Positions 21,240 through 29,507 of a DNA stretch of 32,462 nucleotides are shown piece after piece. The DNA comes from Saprospiraceae bacterium UBA3362. Its GTDB lineage: Bacteria; Bacteroidota; Bacteroidia; Chitinophagales; Saprospiraceae. Position 1 is the stretch's first letter. Each line of letters begins with the position of its first letter. The stretch is from contig DEQQ01000033.1 in NCBI GenBank assembly GCA_002360455.1, positions 1 through 32,462 on the forward strand, in the 5' to 3' direction. The notes under the pieces were generated by a model, which ran no database searches, was not told the origin of the DNA, and saw nothing but the letters and a program-made list of their open reading frames with translations. A program made the translations under genes and the position numbers.

Positions 21240-22934
21240 ATGAGTAACGGTAACGAAAATCAAAAAATAGGATTTGTCATTGGTGCCTCATCAGTAGGTA
21301 CATTAATTGAGTGGTATGATTTTTACATCTTTGGGATGTTAGCCACTATAATTTCAAAGCAGTTTTTTCCATCCGATGCCGGAACTTCTGCTTTGCTGAG
21401 TACATTGGCCATATTTGCTGCCGGTTTTATTGTCAGACCATTTGGCGCATTATTTTTTGGCCGATTAGGAGATCTCATTGGGAGGAAATATACATTTCTA
21501 ATGACCTTAATATTAATGGGAGGATCAACATTTGCCATAGGATTAGTCCCGGGTTTTTCAAGTATAGGTTGGGCAGCGCCGATTTTAGTTTTGATCTTAA
21601 GATTATTACAAGGACTTGCTCTGGGGGGAGAGTATGGAGGTGCCGCTACTTATGTGGCTGAGCATGCTCCTGCAAACAAAAGAGGTTATTACACCAGTTG
21701 GATTCAGACCACAGCAACATTGGGATTGTTCTTAGCATTAGGGATTATCATTTTGATTCGTCAATCTCAGGGAGTTGAAAAATTCAGCACAGAATGGGGA
21801 GGTTGGAGATATCCATTTTGGATTTCGCTGGTCCTTGTTATTATTTCGATCATTATTCGATTGAGGATGCAGGAGTCTCCAATGTTTGCAAAAGTAAAAT
21901 CTGAAGGAAAAATTTCTGTGAATCCATTGAAAGAGAGTTTTGGTCATCGCGGTAATTTTAAGATGGTATTGCTTGCATTGTTTGGTGCCGTGATGGGACA
22001 AGGAGTAGTTTGGTACACAGGTCAATTTTATGCACAATCTTTTATTGAAAATACCTGTAAGGTCAATTTTATTGAGTCTAGAAATATTATCTTATACGCC
22101 ATTTTATTTGCAACTCCGGGTTTTATTTTATTTGGTTGGTTGAGTGATAAGATTGGAAGAAAATGGATTATGCTCTTAGGAATGTTGTTTGGAATAATAT
22201 CCTATCGTCCCATCTATAAGAGTTTTTTAGATAAAACAAACCCGGCAGCAAAGAGAACTATTGTAGATGTTTCTGCAACAGTTGTAAACGGTCCTGCAGC
22301 TACTGTGGACAACAAGGACGGTAAAAAAATATTTTTAGTCACCAAAATAGATTCTGCTTATCAAGATGGAGCTAAATACAGTTTTACCAAAACAGATACG
22401 CTGTATCTTACCGAAGCTTACACAGGAAACACAAAATCTATCTCATACAGTAAGGCCAATAAAGATAATCCTTCTCTATTTGATACAATCCAAGTAGCAG
22501 TAAAGGCAACTGCTTCTTCAAATTTAACAGAGGGTTCAAGTTTTGTGAATGTGGAGCGTTCTTCTGCGAAACCAAATGTCGTTGTAGAAAAATCATTGGA
22601 TAAGAGCACATTTTGGTATATGGTGTTCTTTGTGTTCTTGCAGATTGTTTTTGTGACAATGGTTTATGGTCCTATTGCAGCATTTTTGGTTGAACTGTTC
22701 CCGACAAAAATTCGATACACATCGATGTCGCTTCCATATCATATTGGAAACGGAGTGTTTGGCGGATTGGTTCCTTTTTTAGGAACACTGATTGTGGAAT
22801 TTACTAAAACCGCGGATAAACCTGCTGGAGATCCACTTGCCGGCTTATGGTATCCTATAGGGGTGGCGTTGGTATGTTTTATTATCGGTGCAGTGTATCT
22901 TAAAAATGAAATCGATCAGGATGTTATGGATTAA
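21240..22934 (+). CDS. MFS metabolite:H+ symporter (MHS family), carboxylate uptake
   Basis: A 564-residue inner-membrane transporter with about twelve helices. Family blocks: SVGTLIEWYDFYIFG (about 17-31), the loop 2-3 motif GRLGDLIGRK (about 74-83), RLLQGLALGGEYGGAATYVAEH in helix 4, and WLSDKIGRKWIM (about 299-310). These identify the MHS (ProP/ShiA/KgtP-like) branch. Residues about 332-455 form a ~124-residue hydrophilic insertion between two helices, rich in Thr, Ser, Val and Lys. MHS-like transporters with such an insertion are known. It lies 15 bases after the porin and 28 before a small membrane protein. The substrate is probably acetate or another small carboxylate, inferred from acs downstream. 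Confidence 0.85.
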   Translation: MSNGNENQKIGFVIGASSVGTLIEWYDFYIFGMLATIISKQFFPSDAGTSALLSTLAIFAAGFIVRPFGALFFGRLGDLIGRKYTFLMTLILMGGSTFAIGLVPGFSSIGWAAPILVLILRLLQGLALGGEYGGAATYVAEHAPANKRGYYTSWIQTTATLGLFLALGIIILIRQSQGVEKFSTEWGGWRYPFWISLVLVIISIIIRLRMQESPMFAKVKSEGKISVNPLKESFGHRGNFKMVLLALFGAVMGQGVVWYTGQFYAQSFIENTCKVNFIESRNIILYAILFATPGFILFGWLSDKIGRKWIMLLGMLFGIISYRPIYKSFLDKTNPAAKRTIVDVSATVVNGPAATVDNKDGKKIFLVTKIDSAYQDGAKYSFTKTDTLYLTEAYTGNTKSISYSKANKDNPSLFDTIQVAVKATASSNLTEGSSFVNVERSSAKPNVVVEKSLDKSTFWYMVFFVFLQIVFVTMVYGPIAAFLVELFPTKIRYTSMSLPYHIGNGVFGGLVPFLGTLIVEFTKTADKPAGDPLAGLWYPIGVALVCFIIGAVYLKNEIDQDVMD

Positions 22935-22962
22935 TTGTTTAATTACTAAATTAATATAGAAT

Positions 22963-23211
22963 ATGAATAGTTTAAAACGATATTTGGGAGTATTGTGGAT
23001 GATCATGGCTCCATCATTAGTTATATTTATGTTATGGCAGGCAGTAGAAAAAATTGGACATGCCACTGCAGCAGCAAAGTCAAATACTATGTTGCAATGG
23101 ATCATCATCCTGACGATTTTTATTCCGGTCTGTGTAGGGTTTTTCATTTTTGGGTATTATTGTCTAAAGGGAGAGTACGATCACCTTCCTGAAAACTCTA
23201 AAGAGGTGTAG
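22963..23211 (+). CDS. small two-helix membrane protein (DUF6814-like)
   Basis: An 82-residue protein with two hydrophobic helices (about 8-27 and 46-67) joined by a loop with GHATAAAKSN, and a short charged tail. It resembles the DUF6814 family, which I recall beside MFS transporters in Bacteroidota; this was not checked against a database. It follows the symporter by 28 bases and precedes a terminator-like hairpin, so it is probably the last gene of the transport half. It could be a small accessory subunit of the symporter; no biochemical role is known to me. Confidence 0.7.
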   Translation: MNSLKRYLGVLWMIMAPSLVIFMLWQAVEKIGHATAAAKSNTMLQWIIILTIFIPVCVGFFIFGYYCLKGEYDHLPENSKEV

Positions 23212-23238
23212 CAATAAAATTTTGAATTAGGTATTTTG

Positions 23239-23275
23239 AAGCATAGGTTTGAAAATTCGAACCTATGCTTTATTT
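23239..23275 (+). terminator. intrinsic terminator-like hairpin inside the acetate module
   Basis: AAGCATAGGTT (23239-23249) and AACCTATGCTT (23260-23270) form a perfect 11-bp stem with a 10-base loop, followed by TATTTTTG. It divides the porin-symporter-small protein genes from the sensor and acs genes. An in-frame ATG at 23265 for the next gene lies in its right arm, which is why I use the ATG at 23283. Confidence 0.65.
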
Positions 23276-23282
23276 TTGTTGC

Positions 23283-23492
23283 ATGTCAAATCCAGGTCGA
23301 ACCGTAAAACATTATTTTTTTAGCTTGTTTATTCTTGCGCTTTTATCTTATCCTTTTCTTTCTATTGCAGATAAAGCAACGTTTTTTTTAGGATGGCCAA
23401 TTTCTTATCTGTATCTATTTGTTATTTGGATTGTTGCAATAATAGCACAGTATTTTTTAATCCATCGCCAAGATTCATCCAAGAATGAGTAA
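23283..23492 (+). CDS. small membrane protein preceding the symporter-kinase (DUF3311-like)
   Basis: A 69-residue protein with two hydrophobic helices (about 11-28 and 42-62) separated by DKATFFLGWPISYLY. The layout and the P-x-Y-loop before the second helix resemble DUF3311-type and similar small subunits encoded next to sodium/solute symporters; the similarity is weak by eye. Its last codons overlap the start of the kinase gene (ATGAGTAA at 23485-23492), a sign of translational coupling and possible physical partnership. An earlier in-frame ATG (23265) would lie inside the terminator stem. Confidence 0.65.
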   Translation: MSNPGRTVKHYFFSLFILALLSYPFLSIADKATFFLGWPISYLYLFVIWIVAIIAQYFLIHRQDSSKNE

Positions 23493-26190
23493 CTGGGTGG
23501 TCATTCTAACCTCTTTAGCTTATTTGGCTTTGCTGTTTGCTGTTGCGCATGCATCAGAGAAGAGATGGTTTTCTAAGAAGAGTTTGATTGATAACGGTTA
23601 TGTGTATGCTTTATCTCTTGCAGTGTATTGTACTGCATGGACTTATTATGGAAGTGTGGGACGTGCAAGCAGTAAAGGATTGGATTTTCTTACGATATAT
23701 CTTGGTCCAACAATTGCATCCTTTTTATTTTGGCCGGTACTCCGTAAAATTATCAGAATCTCAAAAGTTCAAAGGATAACAAGTATTGCAGATTTTATTT
23801 CATCGCGTTATGGAAAAAATATCACACTCTCCGGATTTGTTACTTTACTTTGTGTTATAGGGATTATTCCTTATATATCGCTGCAGCTCAAAGCGATTTC
23901 TATAAGCATCAAAATTATTACCAATCAGCCGGAACAAGCTACAACCCTGGATTCATTTTGGAATGATAATTCCTTTTACATATCCATTATCCTCATTTTA
24001 TTTATTTTCTTATTCGGGACTCGCTCTGTTGATACAACGGAGAAACACGAAGGAATGGTCACAGCGGTAGCTTTCGAATCATTGGTAAAGTTATTGGCTT
24101 TTATGGCAGTAGGGATATTTGTGGTGTACGGAACATTTGAAGGATTTGGTGATTTGTTTCAACGTGCATCGCAAAAAGTGAATGTAAGTGAACTCTTGGA
24201 TATTGAACTGTCATCAGGATATTTTGCATGGTTTGGTATGATGTTGGTTTCTTTTTTTGCAATATTCTTTTTACCTCGTCAATTTCAAGTAAGCGTGGTC
24301 GAGAATATTTCTGAGCAGCATATAACTAAAGCCACATGGGTATTTCCACTTTATTTGTTGCTGATCAATCTCTTCGTTTTGCCTATAGCTCTAGGAGGAA
24401 AAGTTTTGTTTGATGGAATGGCGGTAGATAGTGACACCCTTGTTTTGAAAATTCCATTGCTGTTGGGTCAGCCTCTATTGAGTTTGTTGGTCTATATTGG
24501 CGGATTTTCAGCAGCAACAAGCATGATACTCATTGAGACCATAGCATTGAGCACTATGGTGAGTAATAATTTAGTATTGCCATTGTGGGTAAAGAAAAAT
24601 GAGTTTCAACGAAATTCAGATGGGTTTTCGGGCAGCGATATTATATTGATCAGAAGAATTGCCATTGTAGTAATCATTATTTTAGCTTATGGTTATGATC
24701 TATTGGTTGCTCAACATTTGCAGTTGGTTTCTATTGGGCTTGTTTCCTTTGTAGCAGTTGCGCAATTTGCTCCTTCTATTTTCGGAGGTTTGTATTGGAA
24801 AGGAGCTTCGAAGAATGGAGCGATTGCAGGATTAGTGGCAGGGTTTGCACTTTGGTTTTATACTTTGGTTGTTCCGAGTCTTGTAAGTGCCGGAATTTTG
24901 CCTGATTCAATTTTGACTGAAGGATTGTTTTTTCAGTCCTACTTGAAGCCATTTTTTTTATTTGGGATGGAAATTGAAGACCATATTGTTCATTCAGCTT
25001 TTTGGAGTTTGTTTGTCAATTCAAGTTTGTTTGTTGTTGTTTCTATCTATTCTCGACAAAGTACTTTTGAAATTTATCAATCTGAATTGTTTGTGGATAT
25101 TTTTCAGCATAAAGATGGAGGATTGCAAAAACCAATTTGGAGAAGAACTGCATTGAGAGAAGATCTACGAATGATTTTAGCCAACTTTTTGGGGAATGAA
25201 AGAACTGAGAAAATGGTGCAGAATTTTGCCCATAAGAATAAAATTGATCCTGATCTGGTTTATGCCGATCCAAAGTTAGTCGAATTTTGTGAAAGAGTGT
25301 TGTCCGGGATAATTGGTTCTGCCTCAGCAAGAATATTGGTCGCTTCAGTCACAAAAGAAGAGGAGATGAAAACCGAAGAGCTCATAAGCATCTTGAGAGA
25401 ATCTCAACAAATGATAGAGCTAAACAAAGAATTGAAGAAAAAATCACTTGAGCTGGAAAAGGCCGGATTGCAGTTGAAAGCCATCAATAATCAGTTAGTT
25501 CAGATGGATAAGGCCAAAGATGAATTTCTGTACACAGTGACACACGAGTTGCGAACTCCCATTACGTCTATCAGAGCAATGTCTGAAATATTACATGATA
25601 ATCCTGAAATGGAAGTTGAGACAAGGAATCATTTTCAATATTCTATTATTAAAGAAATAGAAAGATTATCAAGATTAATTAGTCAGGTATTGAGTTTGGA
25701 AAGGTTTGAAAGTGGAAAGCAAAAGTTGGAGTATCAGTCTGTCAATTTAAACAGTATGCTGGACTCTGCCGTCAACTCCATTGCTCCATTAGCAGAGGAA
25801 AAGAGGATTCATCTTAGAATTCAAATCCCAAATGCTATGCATCTTGTGCGATGTGATGAAGATATGATTATGCAAGTACTTAATAATTTGTTGTCTAATG
25901 CAATAAAATACTCGGATGACGGAACGGACATTGAGGTCATTCTGGAAACCAATTTCAATGAGTATCAAATTTCTGTAAAAGATAGTGGACCGGGCATACC
26001 CCTGCATTTGCAAGAGGCCATTTTTGATAAATTTTTTCAAGTAAAAAATCAAGTTTTGCGTAAACCAGAAGGCTCGGGATTAGGTTTAGCTATTAGCAAA
26101 CGCATAGTTGAACTTCATGGAGGAAAAATTGGAGTGGAAAGCGAATCGGGAAAAGGTTCGAAATTTTATTTTAGTTTGCCCTTGAGTTAA
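23485..26190 (+). CDS. Na+/solute symporter-histidine kinase fusion (CrbS/CbrA-like)
   Basis: A 901-residue sensor. Residues 1-~525 contain about 13 membrane helices of the sodium:solute symporter (SSS) fold, with SLAVYCTAWTYYGSVGRAS near 45-65 and GFSAATSMILIETIALSTMVSNN near 340-362. A soluble linker (about 530-640, STAC-like) and a coiled coil (about 635-675) lead to the kinase core. The H-box HELRTP has His687, the N-box NNLLSNAIKYSDD lies around 799-811, then DSGPGIP and GSGLGLAISKRIVELHGG. No PAS domain lies between linker and kinase. Such fusions sense or transport a solute and phosphorylate a regulator; CrbS controls acs in Vibrio and Pseudomonas. It overlaps the small membrane gene upstream and is followed by a response regulator after 11 bases. 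Confidence 0.92.
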   Translation: MSNWVVILTSLAYLALLFAVAHASEKRWFSKKSLIDNGYVYALSLAVYCTAWTYYGSVGRASSKGLDFLTIYLGPTIASFLFWPVLRKIIRISKVQRITSIADFISSRYGKNITLSGFVTLLCVIGIIPYISLQLKAISISIKIITNQPEQATTLDSFWNDNSFYISIILILFIFLFGTRSVDTTEKHEGMVTAVAFESLVKLLAFMAVGIFVVYGTFEGFGDLFQRASQKVNVSELLDIELSSGYFAWFGMMLVSFFAIFFLPRQFQVSVVENISEQHITKATWVFPLYLLLINLFVLPIALGGKVLFDGMAVDSDTLVLKIPLLLGQPLLSLLVYIGGFSAATSMILIETIALSTMVSNNLVLPLWVKKNEFQRNSDGFSGSDIILIRRIAIVVIIILAYGYDLLVAQHLQLVSIGLVSFVAVAQFAPSIFGGLYWKGASKNGAIAGLVAGFALWFYTLVVPSLVSAGILPDSILTEGLFFQSYLKPFFLFGMEIEDHIVHSAFWSLFVNSSLFVVVSIYSRQSTFEIYQSELFVDIFQHKDGGLQKPIWRRTALREDLRMILANFLGNERTEKMVQNFAHKNKIDPDLVYADPKLVEFCERVLSGIIGSASARILVASVTKEEEMKTEELISILRESQQMIELNKELKKKSLELEKAGLQLKAINNQLVQMDKAKDEFLYTVTHELRTPITSIRAMSEILHDNPEMEVETRNHFQYSIIKEIERLSRLISQVLSLERFESGKQKLEYQSVNLNSMLDSAVNSIAPLAEEKRIHLRIQIPNAMHLVRCDEDMIMQVLNNLLSNAIKYSDDGTDIEVILETNFNEYQISVKDSGPGIPLHLQEAIFDKFFQVKNQVLRKPEGSGLGLAISKRIVELHGGKIGVESESGKGSKFYFSLPLS

Positions 26191-26201
26191 TTTTAAATAA
26201 A

Positions 26202-26582
26202 GTGGAATTAAAAAAAATTTTAATCGTTGATGATGATCCCTATATTTTAATGTCATTGGATTATTTAATGAGAGTCAATCGATTTGACGTCTTGGTAGCG
26301 CGAAACGGAACAGAGGCATTGGAGAGCATAAATAGTAACAAACCTGACCTGATTTTGCTGGATATTATGATGCCCGATGTAGATGGTTATGAGATATGCA
26401 ACAGACTAAAATCAGATCCGCAGACCAAAGAAATTAAGATCGTTTTTATGAGTGCCAGAACCAAGCCCTCTGACATTCAAAAAGGCTATGATCTGGGAGC
26501 TTCTTTGTATATTACCAAACCCTTTAGTACCAGAGATTTGCTCAAACAAATCAAAGAGTTGCTTTCCCATCGACTATACTAA
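26202..26582 (+). CDS. receiver-only response regulator
   Basis: A 126-residue single receiver domain. The acidic pocket is ILIVDDDPY (Asp11, Asp12). The phospho-acceptor is Asp54 in LILLDIMMPD, and the switch residues are MSARTK and Lys106 in ITKPFS. Nothing follows the receiver, so it has no DNA-binding output, unlike CrbR of the proteobacterial acetate switch, which has a LuxR-type HTH. It starts with GTG, 11 bases after the kinase stop, so the two are clearly paired. The output partner must be another protein, for example the HTH protein at 19298 (inference), or it may act as a phosphate sink. Confidence 0.92.
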   Translation: MELKKILIVDDDPYILMSLDYLMRVNRFDVLVARNGTEALESINSNKPDLILLDIMMPDVDGYEICNRLKSDPQTKEIKIVFMSARTKPSDIQKGYDLGASLYITKPFSTRDLLKQIKELLSHRLY

Positions 26583-26597
26583 TTTACCAATTTTGAT

Positions 26598-26629
26598 TTG
26601 CGTTTGATCCTCTTTAAGGATTAACTTCG
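26598..26629 (+). promoter_or_regulatory. possible acs promoter
   Basis: TTG at 26598-26600 and TAACTTCG at 26622-26629 (one mismatch to TAnnTTTG), 21 bases apart. ATCCT-CTTTA-AGGAT, a small inverted repeat, lies between them at 26608-26622. ACTATACT (26573-26580) lies just upstream and also occurs before the porin gene. The leader would be about 17 bases. Confidence 0.35.
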
Positions 26630-26650
26630 CCTTTACTAAAAGTATGAATT

Positions 26651-28579
26651 ATGTCTTATCCATTCCAAATAAAAAGTTTAGAAGAGTATCAGCAACATTA
26701 TCAGAAAAGCATTCAAGATCCTGAGTCCTATTGGGCAGAAGTAGCTTCTCATTTTGAATGGAAGAAAAAATGGGATAAAGTGTTGGATTGTAATTTTACA
26801 GAACCAAAAGTGGAATGGTTTATCAATGGAAAGCTGAACATAACCGAGAACTGTTTGGACAGACATATCAAAGCCGGCAAAGGAGATCAGCCTGCATTAA
26901 TCTGGGAGCCAAATGATCCGGAAGAACATCATCGGGTTTTGACCTACAAGGAACTGTATTTTAAAGTAAATCAGTTTGCACAGGTGTTGCTCAATAATGG
27001 AGTGACAAAAGGAGATCGAGTATGTATTTATATGGGTATGGTGCCTGAGCTTCCTGTGGCCATATTAGCATGTGCAAGAATAGGAGCAATTCATTCTGTT
27101 ATTTTTGGTGGATTCAGCGCACAAAGTATAGCCGATAGAGTGACAGATGCTCAAGCTGAATATGTTATCACCTGTGATGGTGCCTACAGAGGGACAAAAG
27201 AAATTCCGCTTAAGCCAGTTATTGATGAAGCTCTTGTGCAATGTCATGGAGTGAAAAGAGTTATAGTCTTGACACGAACACGCACACCGGTTTCTATGAT
27301 CAAGGGGAGAGATGTATGGTGGGAGGATGAGATCAAAAAAGTGGAGACACTTGGCAATCCAAAAGTGGAAGCGGCAGAAATGGATGCCGAAGACAAATTA
27401 TTTATTTTATATACATCAGGAAGTACGGGCAAGCCCAAGGGTGTGGTGCACACATGTGGTGGTTACATGATATGGGCCACATATACCTTTGTCAATGTTT
27501 TTCAGTATCAGCCGGGAGAAATTCATTTTTGTACGGCGGATATAGGATGGATTACAGGACACAGTTATATATTGTATGGTCCATTAAGCGCAGGAGCAAC
27601 ATCGCTTATGTTTGAGGGAATTCCAACATGGCCGGATGCCGGAAGATTTTGGGATATTGTAGACAAATATAAAGTCAATATTTTGTACACTGCACCAACG
27701 GCCATTAGGAGTTTGATGGCCTATGGTTTGCAGCCGCTTCAAGGAAAAGATTTGTCCAGCATTCGTTTATTGGGAACAGTTGGAGAACCAATCAATGAAG
27801 AAGGTTGGAAATGGTATTATGAAAATATTGGAAAATCAAAATGCCCTATTATTGATACCTGGTGGCAGACAGAAACCGGAGCTTGTCTTATTTCCAATTT
27901 GGCCGGAGTGACAGCACATAAACCGTGTTGGGCAACGTTGCCACTTCCGGGAGTTCAACCATTGTTGGTGGATGAAAAAGGAAACGAAATTACAGAAAAA
28001 GATTCTGATGGATACTACAAAGGCAACTTGTGTCTCAATGGGCCATGGCCTGGGATTTTAAGGACAACTTATGGAGATCATGAACGATGCAGGCAGAATT
28101 ATTTTGCAACTTATCCCGGACTTTATTTTACAGGAGATGGAGCATTGAAAGATGATCAGGGAAATTTCAGAATTACAGGTAGAGTGGATGATGTGCTCAA
28201 TGTAAGTGGCCATCGCATAGGCACAGCCGAACTGGAAAATGCAATCAATATGCATAATGGAGTTGTAGAAAGTGCAGTTGTAGCCTATCAGCATGATGTC
28301 AAAGGGCAGGGAATTTATGCCTTTGTAATTTACTCAGGAACATTAGAAAACGAACATCTTACAAGACAAGATATTTCTCTTACAGTAAGTAAGGTGATAG
28401 GAGCTATAGCTAAACCGGATAAAATTCAATTTGTCTCCGGACTTCCAAAAACAAGAAGTGGAAAAATCATGCGAAGAATTCTGCGCAAAATAGCAGAAGG
28501 CGAATTGAATCAATTGGGTGATACAACAACACTATTGGATCCGCTGATAGTCGATGAGATTAAGAACAACAGGATCTGA
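26651..28579 (+). CDS. acs: acetyl-CoA synthetase (AMP-forming)
   Basis: The 642-residue ligase makes acetyl-CoA from acetate, ATP and CoA, the high-affinity route for acetate use. It belongs to the adenylate-forming superfamily. The P-loop YTSGSTGKPKGVVH (about 255-268), TWWQTETG (about 407-414), GRVDDVLNVSGHRIG (about 514-528) and KTRSGKIMRR with the catalytic Lys605 are all intact. That lysine is the usual acetylation switch. Length matches E. coli Acs (652). It lies 68 bases after the response regulator, in the same direction, with a possible promoter of its own. The neighbourhood (porin, symporter, sensor) supports acetate as the module's substrate. Confidence 0.97.
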   Translation: MSYPFQIKSLEEYQQHYQKSIQDPESYWAEVASHFEWKKKWDKVLDCNFTEPKVEWFINGKLNITENCLDRHIKAGKGDQPALIWEPNDPEEHHRVLTYKELYFKVNQFAQVLLNNGVTKGDRVCIYMGMVPELPVAILACARIGAIHSVIFGGFSAQSIADRVTDAQAEYVITCDGAYRGTKEIPLKPVIDEALVQCHGVKRVIVLTRTRTPVSMIKGRDVWWEDEIKKVETLGNPKVEAAEMDAEDKLFILYTSGSTGKPKGVVHTCGGYMIWATYTFVNVFQYQPGEIHFCTADIGWITGHSYILYGPLSAGATSLMFEGIPTWPDAGRFWDIVDKYKVNILYTAPTAIRSLMAYGLQPLQGKDLSSIRLLGTVGEPINEEGWKWYYENIGKSKCPIIDTWWQTETGACLISNLAGVTAHKPCWATLPLPGVQPLLVDEKGNEITEKDSDGYYKGNLCLNGPWPGILRTTYGDHERCRQNYFATYPGLYFTGDGALKDDQGNFRITGRVDDVLNVSGHRIGTAELENAINMHNGVVESAVVAYQHDVKGQGIYAFVIYSGTLENEHLTRQDISLTVSKVIGAIAKPDKIQFVSGLPKTRSGKIMRRILRKIAEGELNQLGDTTTLLDPLIVDEIKNNRI

Positions 28580-28950
28580 TGTTGTTGTTTGTCTGAATAA
28601 CCGTTCCTAAAGACTATATTATTAGAAATTTTTATTGTTAGTTATTCATATAACGCTTTTCTCTAATGTGATTTATAAGCACTAACTCATGCAAACAGTT
28701 TCAGACAGGCATGATAAATCATTAAATTTTCAAGAAATGGAAGGATCAAATTCCCATGTATAGTAAAAATTCTACACTGTAAGGTATTGATTTTGAAAGT
28801 GGTTTAGGTGAAAGTTGAGCATTGAATTTGAGTTTTTTTTCTTTTTTACGAGCTGAATTCAAGCCTTTTGGCTTTAAAAAATTTAGTTTGGTGAAACCAA
28901 TGCTTTTTTAGCTAAATTTGTAGAAATTTACTATTGTTTAAACTCTTTGA
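28580..28950. other. gene-free spacer with nested inverted repeats
   Basis: No gene is seen. Near the right end lie AAGCC-TTTT-GGCTT (28861-28874), TTGGT-GAA-ACCAA (28888-28900) followed by a T run, and AAATTTAG (28879-28886) with CTAAATTT (28912-28919), which encloses the second hairpin and overlaps the LytTR promoter. They may end acs transcripts or be an operator. Confidence 0.5.
28888..28920 (+). promoter_or_regulatory. promoter of the LytTR gene
   Basis: TTG at 28888-28890 and TAAATTTG at 28913-28920, 22 bases apart, with a leader of about 25 bases to the ATG at 28951. Both boxes lie in inverted repeats. Confidence 0.5.
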
Positions 28951-29313
28951 ATGTTAAATAACAAGAAATCCATATTACAGCAAAAGCTGCTCATCCAACA
29001 CCAACTTGGTTTTGATGTTTACAATTGTATAGACATTTTCTGGATTGAAGCACAAAGGTCTTATTCCAAAATCCATCTAATATCAGGAAAGAGTAAACTA
29101 TGCTCAAAATCATTAAACAAATTGGAAATAGACCTTCCTGAATATTTTTTCTTTAGGTCTCATAAATCTTGTTTAGTAAATCTTTACCATGTCATTCGCT
29201 TTGAAAAACATGATGGAGGGAGATTGGTATTGACTAATGAACATCAAGTGCCAATTAGCCAATACAAGAAATCGGAGATTATCAAGCTTATTACAAATTT
29301 TCATCAATTGTGA
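28951..29313 (+). CDS. LytTR-domain DNA-binding protein without receiver
   Basis: A 120-residue protein made almost wholly of a LytTR domain. IDIFWIEAQRSYSKIHLISGK (about 28-48) is the opening strand pair. SLNKLEIDLPEYFFFRSHKSCLVNLYHVIRFE (about 54-85) contains the family's F-R-x-H-x-S-x-L-V-N motif. GRLVLTNEHQVPISQYKKSEI (about 90-110) closes the fold. Usual LytTR regulators carry an N-terminal receiver; here only ~22 residues precede the domain, so it is not obviously controlled by a kinase. Such short forms are common in Bacteroidota. It lies 194 bases before the PKD/HYR gene and could regulate it (inference). Confidence 0.88.
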   Translation: MLNNKKSILQQKLLIQHQLGFDVYNCIDIFWIEAQRSYSKIHLISGKSKLCSKSLNKLEIDLPEYFFFRSHKSCLVNLYHVIRFEKHDGGRLVLTNEHQVPISQYKKSEIIKLITNFHQL

Positions 29314-29335
29314 GACTTTAATTGATATCAGTACA

Positions 29336-29484
29336 TTTTTAAATATCAAGCTCTAAATCTACTCAGGGAGGTTAAAAAGTAGGTTTGGGAAAGTAAATAA
29401 GTGTTTTTAAATAGTTTGCATGAACTTTGGAATTAAATGAAGAGCTGAAATATTCCTGCTTCAATAAAGCCGTATTTTTAAATA
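29336..29484 (+). repeat. three direct copies of TTTTTAAATA upstream of the PKD/HYR gene
   Basis: The 10-mer lies at 29336-29345, 29404-29413 and 29475-29484, spaced 68 and 71 bases. It is AT-only, so chance in this AT-rich spacer is possible; the regular spacing makes it worth noting as a candidate binding site set. Confidence 0.35.
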
Positions 29485-29507
29485 AAATTAACCAAAAAAA
29501 CAAATTT

